This document shows, piece after piece, positions 41,750 through 50,453 of a DNA stretch of 51,202 bases. Origin of the DNA: an uncultured Verrucomicrobia subdivision 3 bacterium (GTDB lineage: Bacteria; Verrucomicrobiota; Verrucomicrobiia; Limisphaerales; UBA11358); NCBI GenBank assembly GCA_903922735.1, contig CAIXUZ010000051.1, forward strand, positions 1-51,202. Reading direction: 5' to 3'. Numbering within the stretch: the stretch's first letter is position 1; each line of letters opens with the position of its first letter. The position numbers and the translations under genes are program-made. Under the pieces are notes generated by a model, which was not told the origin of the DNA, did no database searches, and saw only the letters and a list, made by a program, of their open reading frames with translations.

Positions 41750-44458
41750 TTACGCCTTCGCCACCAGCTGCCGCAGCACATACGGCAGAATGCCGCCGTG
41801 CTGGTAGTAGTCAATTTCGATGGGCGTATCAATGCGGCAGCGGACCGCGACATTTTCCACGGAGCCATCCTGGCGCGTGATCTTGAGCGTCAAATCCTGC
41901 TGCGGCTTGATGTTCGCGTCGAGGCCGACGATGTCGTAAGACTCGGTGCCGTCGAGCTTCAAGGTCTGCGCGGTGGTGCCGTCCTTGAATTGCAACGGCA
42001 GCACCCCCATGCCGACGAGATTGCTGCGGTGGATGCGTTCGAAGCTCTGCGCCACGACCGCTTTCACGCCGAGGAGGTTCGTGCCTTTCGCCGCCCAGTC
42101 GCGCGACGATCCGGTACCGTATTCCTGTCCGGCGATGATGACCAGCGGCGTTTTCTCCGCCTGATATTTCATCGAGGCGTCGTAAATACTGACCTGTTCG
42201 CCGGATGGCTGCAACTTGGTCACGCCGCCTTCCACGCCGGGTACCATGAGGTTTTTGATGCGGACATTCGCGAACGTGCCGCGCGTCATCACGCGGTCAT
42301 TGCCGCGCCGCGAGCCGTAGCTGTTGAAATCTTCCACCGCGACGCCGTTCTCGACGAGATATTTTCCGGCGGGCGTCGTTTTCTTGAACGAGCCGGCGGG
42401 CGAAATGTGGTCCGTGGTCACGCTGTCGCCGAAAATGCCCAGCGCACGGGCGCCGGTGATGGGCTTGATGCTGCCCGGCGTCATCGAGAATTTCTCGAAA
42501 AATGGCGGTTCCTGAATGTAGGTGGACTTGCGGTCCCACTCGTAAACATTGCCGGTGCTGGAGGAGATCTCGTTCCACTTCGGATTCTGCGCGGCGAAAT
42601 CCTTGTAGAGCTTGCGGAACACTTCCGGCTGAAGCGCCGCTTGCATGAGATCACGCACTTCGCGGAGGCTCGGCCAGATGTCGCGCAGGTGAACGGGCTT
42701 GCCGTCCTTCCCGGTGCCGAGCGCGTCGTTGGCAAGGTCAATGTCCACGCGGCCCGCGAGCGCAAACGCGACAACCAGCGGGGGCGACATGAGGAAGTTC
42801 GCCTTGATGTTCTGGTGCACGCGCGCCTCGAAATTGCGGTTGCCGGACAATACGGCGGCGGCGACCAGATTATTTTTCACCACCGCTTCTTCAATGGCCG
42901 GATGCAGCGGACCGGAATTGCCGATGCACGTCGTGCAGCCGTAGCCGACGAGGTTGAAGCCGAGCTTGTCCAGATACGGCTGGAGGCCGGTCTTGTCCAG
43001 GTAATCCGTGACGACGCGGGAGCCGGGCGCGAGCGAGGCTTTGACCGAGGCGTTGACCGTGAGTCCCTTTTCCACCGCTTTTTTCGCGAGTAAACCGGCC
43101 GCCAGCATCACGCTCGGATTGCTGGTGTTCGTGCAGCTCGTGATGGCGGCGATCAAAACCGAGCCGTGCCCAATGGTGGATTTGCCGCCGCCGAGCACCA
43201 CGTCCGCCTTGGTCTTGCCAAGGTCTTCCGCCTTCATGCCAAAACCGTTTTCGGTGACCGGCTTCGAGAAAGCGGTGGTGAATTCGTTCTTTAGCTTCGG
43301 CAGTTCAATCCGGTCTTGCGGCCGCTTCGGACCGGCGACGCTGGGCAGCACGGTGCTGAGATCGAGTTCGATTTCCTGCGAATAGACGACTTCGCCCTTC
43401 TTCGGAATGCCCCACAAACCCTGGGCTTTGTAATAATTTTCGTAGGTTTTGACGGCTTCGTCCGTGCGGCCGGTGGCGCAGAGATAATTCGAGCACTCGG
43501 CGTCAATCGGAAAGAAACCCATCGTCGCGCCGTATTCGGGCGCCATATTTGCAATGGTCGCGCGGTCCACGAGCGGCAACGCCGCCGCGCCGGGGCCGAA
43601 GAATTCGACGAACTTGCCGACGACCTTCGCCTTGCGCAGAATCTGCGTGACGGTGAGCGCGACGTCCGTGGCGGTGACGCCTTCGCGGATCGCGCCCGTC
43701 AGGTGTACGCCCACGACATCCGGCGTGAGAAAATAGACCGGCTGGCCGAGCATGCCCGCTTCCGCCTCGATGCCGCCGACGCCCCAGCCGACAATGCCGA
43801 GACCGTTGATCATCGTTGTGTGCGAGTCCGTGCCCACGAGCGTGTCGGGATAATATACGTCGCCCGCGTTCAAAACGCCCTTGGCGAGATATTCCAAATT
43901 CACTTGGTGTACGATGCCGATGCCCGGCGGCACGACCTTGAACGTGTCAAACGCCTGCATGCCCCACTTGAGAAATTGATAGCGCTCGCGGTTGCGCGTG
44001 AACTCCAGATCCAGGTTCTTCGCCATCGAATCCGCGCCGCCGGCGAAATCCACCTGCACCGAGTGATCCACCACCAGGTCCACCGGCACCAGCGGCTCGA
44101 TGATTTTTGGGTTTTTGCTCAGCTTGGCCACGGCGGTGCGCATCGCCGCCAGATCCACGAGCAGCGGCACGCCGGTGAAATCTTGCAGCACGATGCGCGC
44201 AACCACGAAGGGAATTTCCGCCGTGCGCGTCTCGGTCGCCTTCCAGTTGGCGAGTTCCTTCACGTTCGCTTCGTGGACTTTCTTGCCGTCGCAATTTCTC
44301 AAAACCGATTCCAGCACGAGCCGGATGGAGACCGGTAGCTTCGAGATGGGGCCGACCCCGGCTTTTTCCAGTGCGGGCAGCGAATAGAATTTTCCAGGTC
44401 TGCCGCTGCCGAGTTCAAAATTCTGCAGCGTGCCGAACAAATTATGTGATGTGCTCAT
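41750..44458 (-). CDS. acnA: aconitate hydratase A
   Basis: Aconitase isomerises citrate and isocitrate in the TCA cycle. The 902-residue single chain contains the [4Fe-4S] ligands in [12 protein letters not shown] (about 440) and [11 protein letters not shown] (about 505) and the swivel-domain [12 protein letters not shown] near the C-terminus. The length and order fit AcnA (IRP1-like) rather than AcnB. It is intact; the REP-bracketed island lies immediately after its stop. Confidence 0.97.
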   Translation of the reverse strand: MSTSHNLFGTLQNFELGSGRPGKFYSLPALEKAGVGPISKLPVSIRLVLESVLRNCDGKKVHEANVKELANWKATETRTAEIPFVVARIVLQDFTGVPLLVDLAAMRTAVAKLSKNPKIIEPLVPVDLVVDHSVQVDFAGGADSMAKNLDLEFTRNRERYQFLKWGMQAFDTFKVVPPGIGIVHQVNLEYLAKGVLNAGDVYYPDTLVGTDSHTTMINGLGIVGWGVGGIEAEAGMLGQPVYFLTPDVVGVHLTGAIREGVTATDVALTVTQILRKAKVVGKFVEFFGPGAAALPLVDRATIANMAPEYGATMGFFPIDAECSNYLCATGRTDEAVKTYENYYKAQGLWGIPKKGEVVYSQEIELDLSTVLPSVAGPKRPQDRIELPKLKNEFTTAFSKPVTENGFGMKAEDLGKTKADVVLGGGKSTIGHGSVLIAAITSCTNTSNPSVMLAAGLLAKKAVEKGLTVNASVKASLAPGSRVVTDYLDKTGLQPYLDKLGFNLVGYGCTTCIGNSGPLHPAIEEAVVKNNLVAAAVLSGNRNFEARVHQNIKANFLMSPPLVVAFALAGRVDIDLANDALGTGKDGKPVHLRDIWPSLREVRDLMQAALQPEVFRKLYKDFAAQNPKWNEISSSTGNVYEWDRKSTYIQEPPFFEKFSMTPGSIKPITGARALGIFGDSVTTDHISPAGSFKKTTPAGKYLVENGVAVEDFNSYGSRRGNDRVMTRGTFANVRIKNLMVPGVEGGVTKLQPSGEQVSIYDASMKYQAEKTPLVIIAGQEYGTGSSRDWAAKGTNLLGVKAVVAQSFERIHRSNLVGMGVLPLQFKDGTTAQTLKLDGTESYDIVGLDANIKPQQDLTLKITRQDGSVENVAVRCRIDTPIEIDYYQHGGILPYVLRQLVAKA

Positions 44459-44692
44459 TTAATTGGGTGTTTAATTCAACCTTAAACCGTCGCCAGAAAA
44501 TGAAGATTGTCCGCCCCGCTGTCAAGCGAAGCACGGGACAAATTGCGGATGGTTAATGGGCGGCAATTATGGTGTGGCTGTGGTTGGGGCCGGGTGCCTG
44601 GTCGCGGTGCGGGTCGGCGCCCATGCGGGAGCCGTTGGAAAACAAAACGGGCGCGCTGAATTCAGCGCGCCCTGGAAAGCCGCGGCAATAAA
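44459..44692. other. gap upstream of acnA and downstream of a peroxiredoxin
   Basis: Contains the perfect palindrome and terminator of the peroxiredoxin gene (44636-44672) and the acnA leader. No gene is seen. Confidence 0.6.
44636..44672 (-). terminator. terminator of peroxiredoxin gene
   Basis: GGGCGCGCTGAATTCAGCGCGCCC (two 12-base halves; 44649-44672) is a perfect palindrome followed on the minus strand by a T-rich run (complement of GGAAAACAAAAC). It lies 20 bp past the peroxiredoxin stop. Confidence 0.9.
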
Positions 44693-45169
44693 TTACTTCA
44701 GCTTGGCCAGCGTCGCCTTGACCGCTTCAAAGTTCGGCAGGTCTTTGGGCGTCGGCGTCTGCTCGCTGTATTGCACCACGCCGTTCTTATCAATGACGAA
44801 GGCTGCGCGCGCCGAGGTGTCGCCCACGCCGGCGAGCATCGGGAATACCACGTCATAGGCTTTGGTGACGGTCTTGTTCAGATCGCTGGCGAGCGGGATG
44901 CTGATTTTTTCCTTCGCGGCCCACGCGGCTTGCGCGAACGGGCTGTCCACGCTGACGGCGATGACGTCCGCCCCGAGGTTCGCATAGGTGCCCAGGCCGG
45001 AGGAAAGATCGCACATTTCCGCCGTGCAAACCCCGGTGAAGGCAAGCGGGAAAAACAGCAGCACGGTGTTCTTCTTGCCGAAGTTGTTGCTCAGCTTGAT
45101 TTCCGCGTCCACGGGGGATTTGGATTTGAGCGTGAAATCAGGGGCCTTGGCGCCGACGGGAATTGGCAT
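44693..45169 (-). CDS. AhpE/Prx5-type peroxiredoxin
   Basis: This 158-residue thiol peroxidase reduces hydrogen or alkyl peroxides. The peroxidatic site is Cys48 in PLAFTGVCTAEMC, with a second Cys53 that could be resolving. The N-terminal VGAKAPDFTLKSK and the C-terminal VIDKNGVVQYSE segments fit. The next peroxiredoxin gene (bcp) lies 190 bp upstream in the same direction. A PerR/Fur-like palindrome is in its upstream region. Confidence 0.92.
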   Translation of the reverse strand: MPIPVGAKAPDFTLKSKSPVDAEIKLSNNFGKKNTVLLFFPLAFTGVCTAEMCDLSSGLGTYANLGADVIAVSVDSPFAQAAWAAKEKISIPLASDLNKTVTKAYDVVFPMLAGVGDTSARAAFVIDKNGVVQYSEQTPTPKDLPNFEAVKATLAKLK

Positions 45170-45254
45170 AGTATATTCTCTTTGGTTTTGGTTTGGTTGT
45201 TAAAACGAACTGGCGTTGATTCTGTAAATTCAGACTGCCGGTGTCAAACTTGAT

Positions 45255-45269
45255 TTAGAATAAATCTAA
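45255..45269. promoter_or_regulatory. PerR/Fur-like palindrome upstream of peroxiredoxin
   Basis: TTAGAATAAATCTAA has exact TTAGA/TCTAA half-sites around a 5-nt centre and agrees with the PerR-box consensus TTATAATNATTATAA at most positions. It lies 86 bp upstream of the peroxiredoxin start. No regulator gene is present in the window. Confidence 0.4.
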
Positions 45270-45360
45270 TTTCAAACCTCTGCCGGAAAATTTAAGATTT
45301 AAGCTGCGCGATTACGCGGTTCCGTCGGTGGATCGTCAATCGAAACCGCCCTTCGCCAAT

Positions 45361-45834
45361 TTACAGCGCCGCCCGCACTTCCGCCGCGTGTTCCTCCGGC
45401 TTCACCTGCGGCCAGATTTTCTTGATCCTGCCGTCCGGCCCGATGAGAAACGTCACCCGATGGACGCCGAGATATTTGCGCCCCATAAAACTTTTCTCGC
45501 CCCACACGCCGTAAGCCTCGACGATTTTCTTGTCCACGTCCGCCAGCAATGTGAACGGCAGCTTGAATTTCTCCACAAACTTGTCATGCGACTTTACCGG
45601 GTCGGGGCTGACGCCGAAAACCACCGCCCCCTTTTTCTTGAACTCCGCGAACTCATCGCGGAACGCGCAAGCCTCCTTCGTGCAGCCCGGCGTGTTGTCC
45701 TTGGGGTAAAAATATAAAATGACATTCTGCCCCCGGTGATCCGCGAGGGAAATCATCCCGCCGCCACTGGTCGCCACGGTGAATCCGGGGGCGACGTCGC
45801 CTTCCTTCAGTTTGAGTTCAATTGCTTTGGCCAT
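45361..45834 (-). CDS. bcp: BCP-type thioredoxin-dependent peroxiredoxin
   Basis: The 157-residue BCP subfamily enzyme detoxifies peroxides with thioredoxin. The peroxidatic Cys51 and resolving Cys56 are in YFYPKDNTPGCTKEAC (43-56) and the C-terminal half is typical (VHRVTFLIGPDGRIKKIW). It is the first of two neighbouring peroxiredoxin genes in this strand; the gap is 190 bp, so they may have separate promoters. Confidence 0.95.
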   Translation of the reverse strand: MAKAIELKLKEGDVAPGFTVATSGGGMISLADHRGQNVILYFYPKDNTPGCTKEACAFRDEFAEFKKKGAVVFGVSPDPVKSHDKFVEKFKLPFTLLADVDKKIVEAYGVWGEKSFMGRKYLGVHRVTFLIGPDGRIKKIWPQVKPEEHAAEVRAAL

Positions 45835-45944
45835 AATTTATGGGCCCCGGATTTGCACGGCTGAAACCCGGATCAGGCAAACCCGAGGATGGAGGTGGAA
45901 GACTGAAGCTGGAATCCGAATGGACGCCACACTATTCTCCAGTT

Positions 45945-45996
45945 TCTATCCTCATTTTGAATCTGTGTTTCATCGGTGTCCATCTGTGGCTTCGCG
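45945..45996. repeat. dispersed repeat overlapping the end of the phosphatidyltransferase gene
   Basis: The plus strand reads TCTGTGTTTCATCGGTGTCC and then ATCTGTGG, a well-known style of intergenic repeat in Verrucomicrobia, Planctomycetes and others (recall only). On the minus strand it encodes the last residues EATDGHR and the stop codon of the gene at 45970. Confidence 0.65.
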
Positions 45997-46578
45997 CTTC
46001 ACCGGTGAGCTGGCCGGATGCGCGCCGATCTGTTTCATGAAATCCCAAACGTAAAGCAGGCCCGCCGCGCCGGTGAACAAACCCGCGCCCAGGCTGATGA
46101 TTTGCAGCCAGGCGGCATGGTCGTCGGTCCACTTCAGGAGAATCCACAGCAGCAGGGCCATTTGCAGCACGGTCGCTATCTTCCCGGTCAGGCGCGGCCG
46201 CACCGTGACCTTGCCGACGACCAGGCGGACGACGATGACGCCGATGGTCAATAATAAATCCCGCCCGATGATGGTGCCGGTGAGCCAGAGGGGAATGGTC
46301 GCCAGATGCGGCGCGTGATTGAAGCTTAAGACGACGATGCCGGACACCAATAATAGTTTGTCTGCCAGCGGATCGAGCACCGTGCCCAGTTCGCTCCATT
46401 GGTGGTAGCGCCGCGCCACGTAGCCATCCACGCCGTCCAGAATGGACGCCACGGCAAACGATAGAATGGCCAGCAACCGGTGCAGCTCGTTGCCCGTCTC
46501 GACGTAATAAAGAATTTCCACGACGAAGAACGGAATCAGCAGCATCCGCAGGATCGTGATTTTATTTGCCGTCGTCAT
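45970..46578 (-). CDS. CDP-alcohol phosphatidyltransferase
   Basis: The 202-residue inner-membrane enzyme has about six membrane helices and the full catalytic motif D48xxD51G52xxA55R56x8G65x3D69x3D73 (in DGVDGYVARRYHQWSELGTVLDPLADK region). It is probably PgsA-like, making phosphatidylglycerophosphate, though other CDP-alcohols are possible. I chose ATG 46578; the longer frame from 46764 is an artefact. The C-terminus runs into a dispersed repeat that supplies its stop. Start is preceded by no strong SD. Confidence 0.88.
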   Translation of the reverse strand: MTTANKITILRMLLIPFFVVEILYYVETGNELHRLLAILSFAVASILDGVDGYVARRYHQWSELGTVLDPLADKLLLVSGIVVLSFNHAPHLATIPLWLTGTIIGRDLLLTIGVIVVRLVVGKVTVRPRLTGKIATVLQMALLLWILLKWTDDHAAWLQIISLGAGLFTGAAGLLYVWDFMKQIGAHPASSPVKREATDGHR

Positions 46579-46609
46579 GCCCTGAATTGTTTGGCGCCAA
46601 TGTGACCGG

Positions 46610-47029
46610 TCAATTGACCAGTGGCTTCGCTTCGGAAACCAGCTTGTGCTGGGGCCAGAACGGTTTGCGAAATGCCTCGGTGAAATCGTAGCCGTTCTGA
46701 AAATCGTCCCGCGAATCCTTTTCCGTTTTGGCCAGCAGGCTGTTTTCCACCATGTTGAAGACAATCTCGCCGAAATCGTGGCAGCTCCTCACGCCCCATT
46801 CTTCCAGCACGGTTACGGCCATCGGACCGTATTGCTGGAGGGCGTATTGGCGGAGGCCGTCCAGGAGTTCCTGCCCGCTCACATGGCGGATGGGTCCCCG
46901 GTTTTCCTTGCTGACGAGCTTCTGCGTGAAGTCGAGCGATTCGCGGATGAAATGGTAGGCATCGCGCGCAAAACGCGGGTCTTGCGCGAGGATTATATCC
47001 AGACCTTCATCAAAATTGACTTCGTGCAT
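46610..47029 (-). CDS. Minf_1886-family conserved protein
   Basis: The 139-residue protein, MHEVNFDEGLDIILAQDPRFARDAYHFIRESLDFT..., matches what I recall of the Planctomycetes/Verrucomicrobia conserved family named after Minf_1886. Features are an alpha-helical N-terminal half, GQELLDGLRQYALQQYGPMA and GEIVFNMVENSLLAKTEKDSRDDF near the C-terminus. Function unknown. It is preceded by a small membrane-protein ORF after 1 bp and followed by the phosphatidyltransferase (31-bp gap), so the three may form one unit. Confidence 0.85.
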   Translation of the reverse strand: MHEVNFDEGLDIILAQDPRFARDAYHFIRESLDFTQKLVSKENRGPIRHVSGQELLDGLRQYALQQYGPMAVTVLEEWGVRSCHDFGEIVFNMVENSLLAKTEKDSRDDFQNGYDFTEAFRKPFWPQHKLVSEAKPLVN

Positions 47030-47030
47030 A

Positions 47031-47162
47031 TTAAATTTTGGCCGGCTGAACGGCTTTCACTGGCGGGTGGGCGGCGCGATATGCCTTGACCGCCCAGCCG
47101 GTCAGCAGCAATCCCAAGACGGTGATCAGCACCAGTTGTTCCTGCTTCGTCAGCCAGTTCAT
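47031..47162 (-). CDS. 43-residue single-span membrane protein
   Basis: A short frame, read directly from the sequence: it starts MNWLTKQEQLVLITVLGLL, has one membrane helix (about 9-25) and a Pro-rich tail ending QPAKI. Its stop is 1 bp before the start of the Minf_1886-family gene, so translational coupling is likely. The N-terminus resembles that of small membrane-anchored helix-hairpin-helix (ComEA-like) proteins, but that domain is absent. Function unknown. Confidence 0.55.
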   Translation of the reverse strand: MNWLTKQEQLVLITVLGLLLTGWAVKAYRAAHPPVKAVQPAKI

Positions 47163-47288
47163 GGCTGAAATCTAGCCGGAAAACCCGCTTTCGGCAAGTA
47201 ATGGCAGCGGGTGATGATGGAATGGTTTAAGAATTTATTAGGTTTGCGCGCCGGCCGCGAAGAAAACCGGGCGCCCAAGCTTCAGCTT

Positions 47289-47322
47289 CTCTTCGTAACC
47301 TTCGCGGCCTTCGCGCGCGATA
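47289..47322. repeat. CTTCGCGGCCTTCGCG-type repeat
   Basis: A run of CTTCGTAAC-CTTCGCGGC-CTTCGCGCG segments with a period of about nine bases. Related motifs occur at 255-282 and 50619-50640, in all cases in gene-free DNA. Confidence 0.7.
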
Positions 47323-47390
47323 AACTGCTGCTCAGCGGGTTTGGGCTTTAACCTTGCTGCGCGGGCATGCCGTTTGTAGTTTCCTTGCGC

Positions 47391-48146
47391 ATGGCTGCCA
47401 TCGGACGATTCCAGAAAGGTGACGAAATCTTTTACGCCAAGGTCGTGGCGGGTGAATTATTCCGGCTGCAAGGCGATGTTTTCAGCGCACCGTCTTTTGA
47501 TCGCAAGCCGACGCCGCGCCAAGGGGTGAAGACGCTGGTGCCGGTGGTGCCCGGCAAAATCATAGCGGTCGGTTTGAATTACGCGGATCACGTTCGCGAG
47601 ATGAAACGCGAGTTGCCGGCGGAACCTTTGTTCTGGTTCAAGGCCACGACGTCGCTGCTCGCCGCCGGCGGCAAGATTGAAATTCCCTTTCCGTCGCACC
47701 GTACCGATTTTGAGGCGGAACTGGCGGTCGTCATCGGGCGAAAAATCCGCAATGCCACGCCCGCGCAGGCGGGGCGCTGCATTTTCGGCTACACTGCGGC
47801 GCAGGACATCAGTGACCGCACGATCCAGAAAGCCGAGTCGCAATGGGCGCGCTGTAAATCGTTCGATACCTTCACGCCGCTCGGGCCGTATGTGGAAACG
47901 GCGATGGATCCGGACGCGTTAAGCATCCAGCAGTTTCAAAACGGCCAGCTCCGGCAGAATTCAAACACCAGCCAGCTCATTTTTAAACCGGCGGCGCTTG
48001 TCAGCTTCATTTCCACGAATATGACCTTGCTGCCCGGCGACGTGATTCTTACCGGCACCCCCGGCGGCGTCGGGCCGATCCAAGGTGGTGACAAGCTGGA
48101 AGTGCGGATTCAAGGCCTCGCGCCGCTCTGCAATTCCGTGAAGTAA
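47391..48146 (+). CDS. fumarylacetoacetate hydrolase-family protein
   Basis: The 251-residue protein has the FAH-fold signatures KIIAVGLNYADHVREM (about 57-72), FEAELAVVIGRKIRN (about 104), QDISDRTIQKAESQWARCKSFDTF and TGTPGGVGPI with metal-binding acids. Family members hydrolyse or decarboxylate 2-oxo acids (for example 2-hydroxyhepta-2,4-diene-1,7-dioate isomerase or oxaloacetate decarboxylase). I chose the MAAIGRFQKG start at 47391 since upstream residues look non-conserved; 47367 is an alternative. Substrate unknown. Confidence 0.88.
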   Translation: MAAIGRFQKGDEIFYAKVVAGELFRLQGDVFSAPSFDRKPTPRQGVKTLVPVVPGKIIAVGLNYADHVREMKRELPAEPLFWFKATTSLLAAGGKIEIPFPSHRTDFEAELAVVIGRKIRNATPAQAGRCIFGYTAAQDISDRTIQKAESQWARCKSFDTFTPLGPYVETAMDPDALSIQQFQNGQLRQNSNTSQLIFKPAALVSFISTNMTLLPGDVILTGTPGGVGPIQGGDKLEVRIQGLAPLCNSVK

Positions 48147-48192
48147 AACCAGAAGTTGACGGCGCGCCGTGGGGGGGATTAAGTTGGCCGCG

Positions 48193-48384
48193 ATGAAAGT
48201 TGAGATTGAACCCATGCAGCAGCCGGTTCACAAGGTGGTCGGGCGTCCGCCGACCATGTCTCGTCGGCTTGCCCACTTGGAAGATTTGGCCGGCTTTCTC
48301 AAAAAACACGCGCATGGATCACTCGCCCAAGCCGAGGGAGATTACTTCCCGGTTCGAAAAATTGTTGGTCGCCCTCGCCGCTGA
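48193..48384 (+). CDS. small ORF upstream of nucleotidyltransferase
   Basis: A 63-residue frame, MKVEIEPMQQPVHKVVGRP..., overlaps the start of the next gene by about 70 bp. Such small genes often accompany nucleotidyltransferase genes of toxin-antitoxin type, where they would be the partner. I do not recognise the family, and the overlap could mean it is non-coding. Confidence 0.4.
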   Translation: MKVEIEPMQQPVHKVVGRPPTMSRRLAHLEDLAGFLKKHAHGSLAQAEGDYFPVRKIVGRPRR

Positions 48385-48801
48385 CGGTGTTGATTTTGCG
48401 GTCGTCGGCGGGGTGGCGGTCATCTTCAACGGCTATCCGCGCCTCACGCTCGACGTCGATATCCTCGTTCACGCCGTGCCGGATAATCTCCGCCAACTGC
48501 TGGCTTGCCTGGCAGGCTGGGGCGAAGGTTGGGCGCGCGAACTAAAGCCGGAGGATTTCCTTTGCGACGAAGGTGCCATCCGCGTGATGGAGGATTTTGA
48601 CCTCGACCTCTTCACGCGCATGGGCGGCAATTCGCTCGACGATTTTCGCCCGCGCTTCGGCATCTGGAGACCGGCGGCGTCCGCATCCCGTATCTCGCGC
48701 CCGAAGATTTGATTTTTCTCAAGCAGGATTCCTGGCGCGACAAGGACAAATTGGACGTTCAAGCCCTGCGGGAAATCATCGCGCGCGAAACGAAAACCTA
48801 G
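48314..48801 (+). pseudogene. nucleotidyltransferase, frameshifted near 48655
   Basis: The start MDHSPKPREITSRFEK is followed by a nucleotidyltransferase core VGGVAVIFNGYPRLTLDVDILV, with GG and the DxD metal ligands, as in DUF6036/AbiEii-type minimal nucleotidyltransferases. After DDFRPRF (about codon 116) the frame continues with non-homologous GIWRPAASA and stops at 48712. The other frame continues the expected HLETGGVRIPYLAPEDL... to the stop at 48799. A single-base indel around 48657-48663 explains this. It may be a real decayed gene or a sequencing error. Confidence 0.7.
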
Positions 48802-48905
48802 CGGCCTCTCGGCCGGGCGCCGCCTTTCTGAATTTTCAATTGGCGGCACTCAGCCGGGGAGCCGCTCCAGACAAATCTTGCTGTCGTTGTGGTTAAGTGG
48901 GAAAT

Positions 48906-50453
48906 CTAGCGCTTTTGGGCAGCCAGCCGTTTGGCCAGCATGGCGGCGTGGAGATCGGCGGGCTGCAGGCTGCCGGGGGAGAAGTTTTCCAGCCAGCGTC
49001 CGTTGGCGTCGAGGATTTGCGGATCGCTCATCGGCAGGCCGATGAGGTTGATGGCGTCGGGGCCAAAATCCTTGGGCCATGGCATCCGGGTCTGGGCGCG
49101 AATATTCCAGAAAGTTTCTCCTGCCGCCGTGTGCATGCCGCGCTGCCCGCCGCCGCTGGATTGGAAAAGGCGTTTGCCCAGGCCGGCGTCGATGTCGGTG
49201 AACAGGTTTTCGTAGGACGCCCAGCGGTGATGATCCATGCACAAGTTCACCGCGTGCCCGCCGGCGAACACGCAGCCCATCGCGCTTTGCACGGTGACGT
49301 CGTGGATGAACTGGCACTCGACGGCAAAGTTGGTGCAGAGGCAGTCCTGACCTTCCAGGGTGATGCCGTGATGGCCGTTGTTGCCGTCCTTGCCCCGGCG
49401 CTGCGGGTCGGCGGTGATGTGGATGTTCTCCAGCGTGCAGAACGCCGCGCCTTCCACGAAGGGGCCATTGTCGCCGTTGCGGATGACCATGTCCTTGAGC
49501 CAGCAATGCGCGGCGGAGGCGTGGATGGCGACGGGATTCCAGCCGGCTTCCTTGAAATGTCCGGCGTAGGGGCTGGCGGGAAATTCAAAGGTGACCCCTT
49601 CAATCCCCACATCCGTGACGGTGGGGCGGAACAGTTCGAGCGTCGGCTGCCATTCGGCCCGCGCGTCAAAGCGCAGTCCGCGATCCAGGATGACGTCCCG
49701 TCCGTTCACCGCGCGGACGCGGAAAATCTGCTGGCAATGCCAGCGGTTCAGGCCGGAGAGGTTGCCGGTCTGGCCATGGTAAAGATATTGCAGCAGGCTT
49801 TTGTCCGGCGTGTCGTGAACGACCAGCGTCACTTCATCGCCGGTCTTGAATCCGGGTTTCTCCAAGGTGAGCCGGTTGGCACCGCGTTGCGCCGGGGCGG
49901 TGACGCGCGTGGAAACATTCCCGGATTTTCCGTTGCGGCCGACGCCATCGCCAATCGTAAACAGCCCGCCCGCCCACGACCAGTCGGTCGTGGGCGTGCC
50001 GCCGTCATTCTTGACCCAGCGCGGCTCAATGGTGTTTAAATTCCGGCTGAAGGCAAAAATGGTCTTTCCGGGTCCGGCTCCGCGCAGCACCAGGTTTGAG
50101 GTGCGGATTTTTATGATGTCGCTTAAGACAAAGCGGCCGCCGGGAATGTTGATGACTTTTCCGGCCCCGGCCGCGATCGCGCTTTTGAAGGCGGCGGTAT
50201 CGTCCGTGTGACCGTCACCCTTGGCGCCGAAATCGGTGACGGAAATACTTTGGGACGGGATGCGATAGGGTTCCTCCCCGCGCCGGTAACCGGCGAAGGA
50301 AAAATCCGGCAGCCGGCTGGCGGGCGTCCATTTCTCGCCGGCGTTGCCCCAGAGCTGCGAAACCTCGGCGCGCAACGAAACGCTGGTCAAAAGAACAACC
50401 GCACCCGCTAGTCGCAAGGGATGGGAGAGAATCATAAGTTTAGGAATATTCAA
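48906..50453 (-). CDS. secreted right-handed beta-helix (pectate-lyase-like) protein
   Basis: The 515-residue protein has a signal peptide (about 1-30) and the Pectate_lyase_3 entry motif SVTDFGAKGDGHTDDTAAFKSAI (about 71-93), followed by repeated beta-helix coils with IRTSNLVLRG, MVIRNGDNGPFVEG and CTLENIHITAD. Proteins of this fold cleave or bind uronate-containing or other polysaccharides; catalytic residues cannot be assigned here. It is a single gene oriented to the left of a gene-free region. Likely extracellular or periplasmic, fitting a polysaccharide-degrading lifestyle. Confidence 0.85.
   Translation of the reverse strand: MNIPKLMILSHPLRLAGAVVLLTSVSLRAEVSQLWGNAGEKWTPASRLPDFSFAGYRRGEEPYRIPSQSISVTDFGAKGDGHTDDTAAFKSAIAAGAGKVINIPGGRFVLSDIIKIRTSNLVLRGAGPGKTIFAFSRNLNTIEPRWVKNDGGTPTTDWSWAGGLFTIGDGVGRNGKSGNVSTRVTAPAQRGANRLTLEKPGFKTGDEVTLVVHDTPDKSLLQYLYHGQTGNLSGLNRWHCQQIFRVRAVNGRDVILDRGLRFDARAEWQPTLELFRPTVTDVGIEGVTFEFPASPYAGHFKEAGWNPVAIHASAAHCWLKDMVIRNGDNGPFVEGAAFCTLENIHITADPQRRGKDGNNGHHGITLEGQDCLCTNFAVECQFIHDVTVQSAMGCVFAGGHAVNLCMDHHRWASYENLFTDIDAGLGKRLFQSSGGGQRGMHTAAGETFWNIRAQTRMPWPKDFGPDAINLIGLPMSDPQILDANGRWLENFSPGSLQPADLHAAMLAKRLAAQKR

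Noticed and set aside
41798..43093. 431-residue plus-strand ORF inside acnA
   Set aside because: Complement of an intact aconitase gene, with repetitive Val/Asp/Arg content.
48897..50039. 380-residue plus-strand ORF
   Set aside because: Antisense shadow of the beta-helix protein, no family features.
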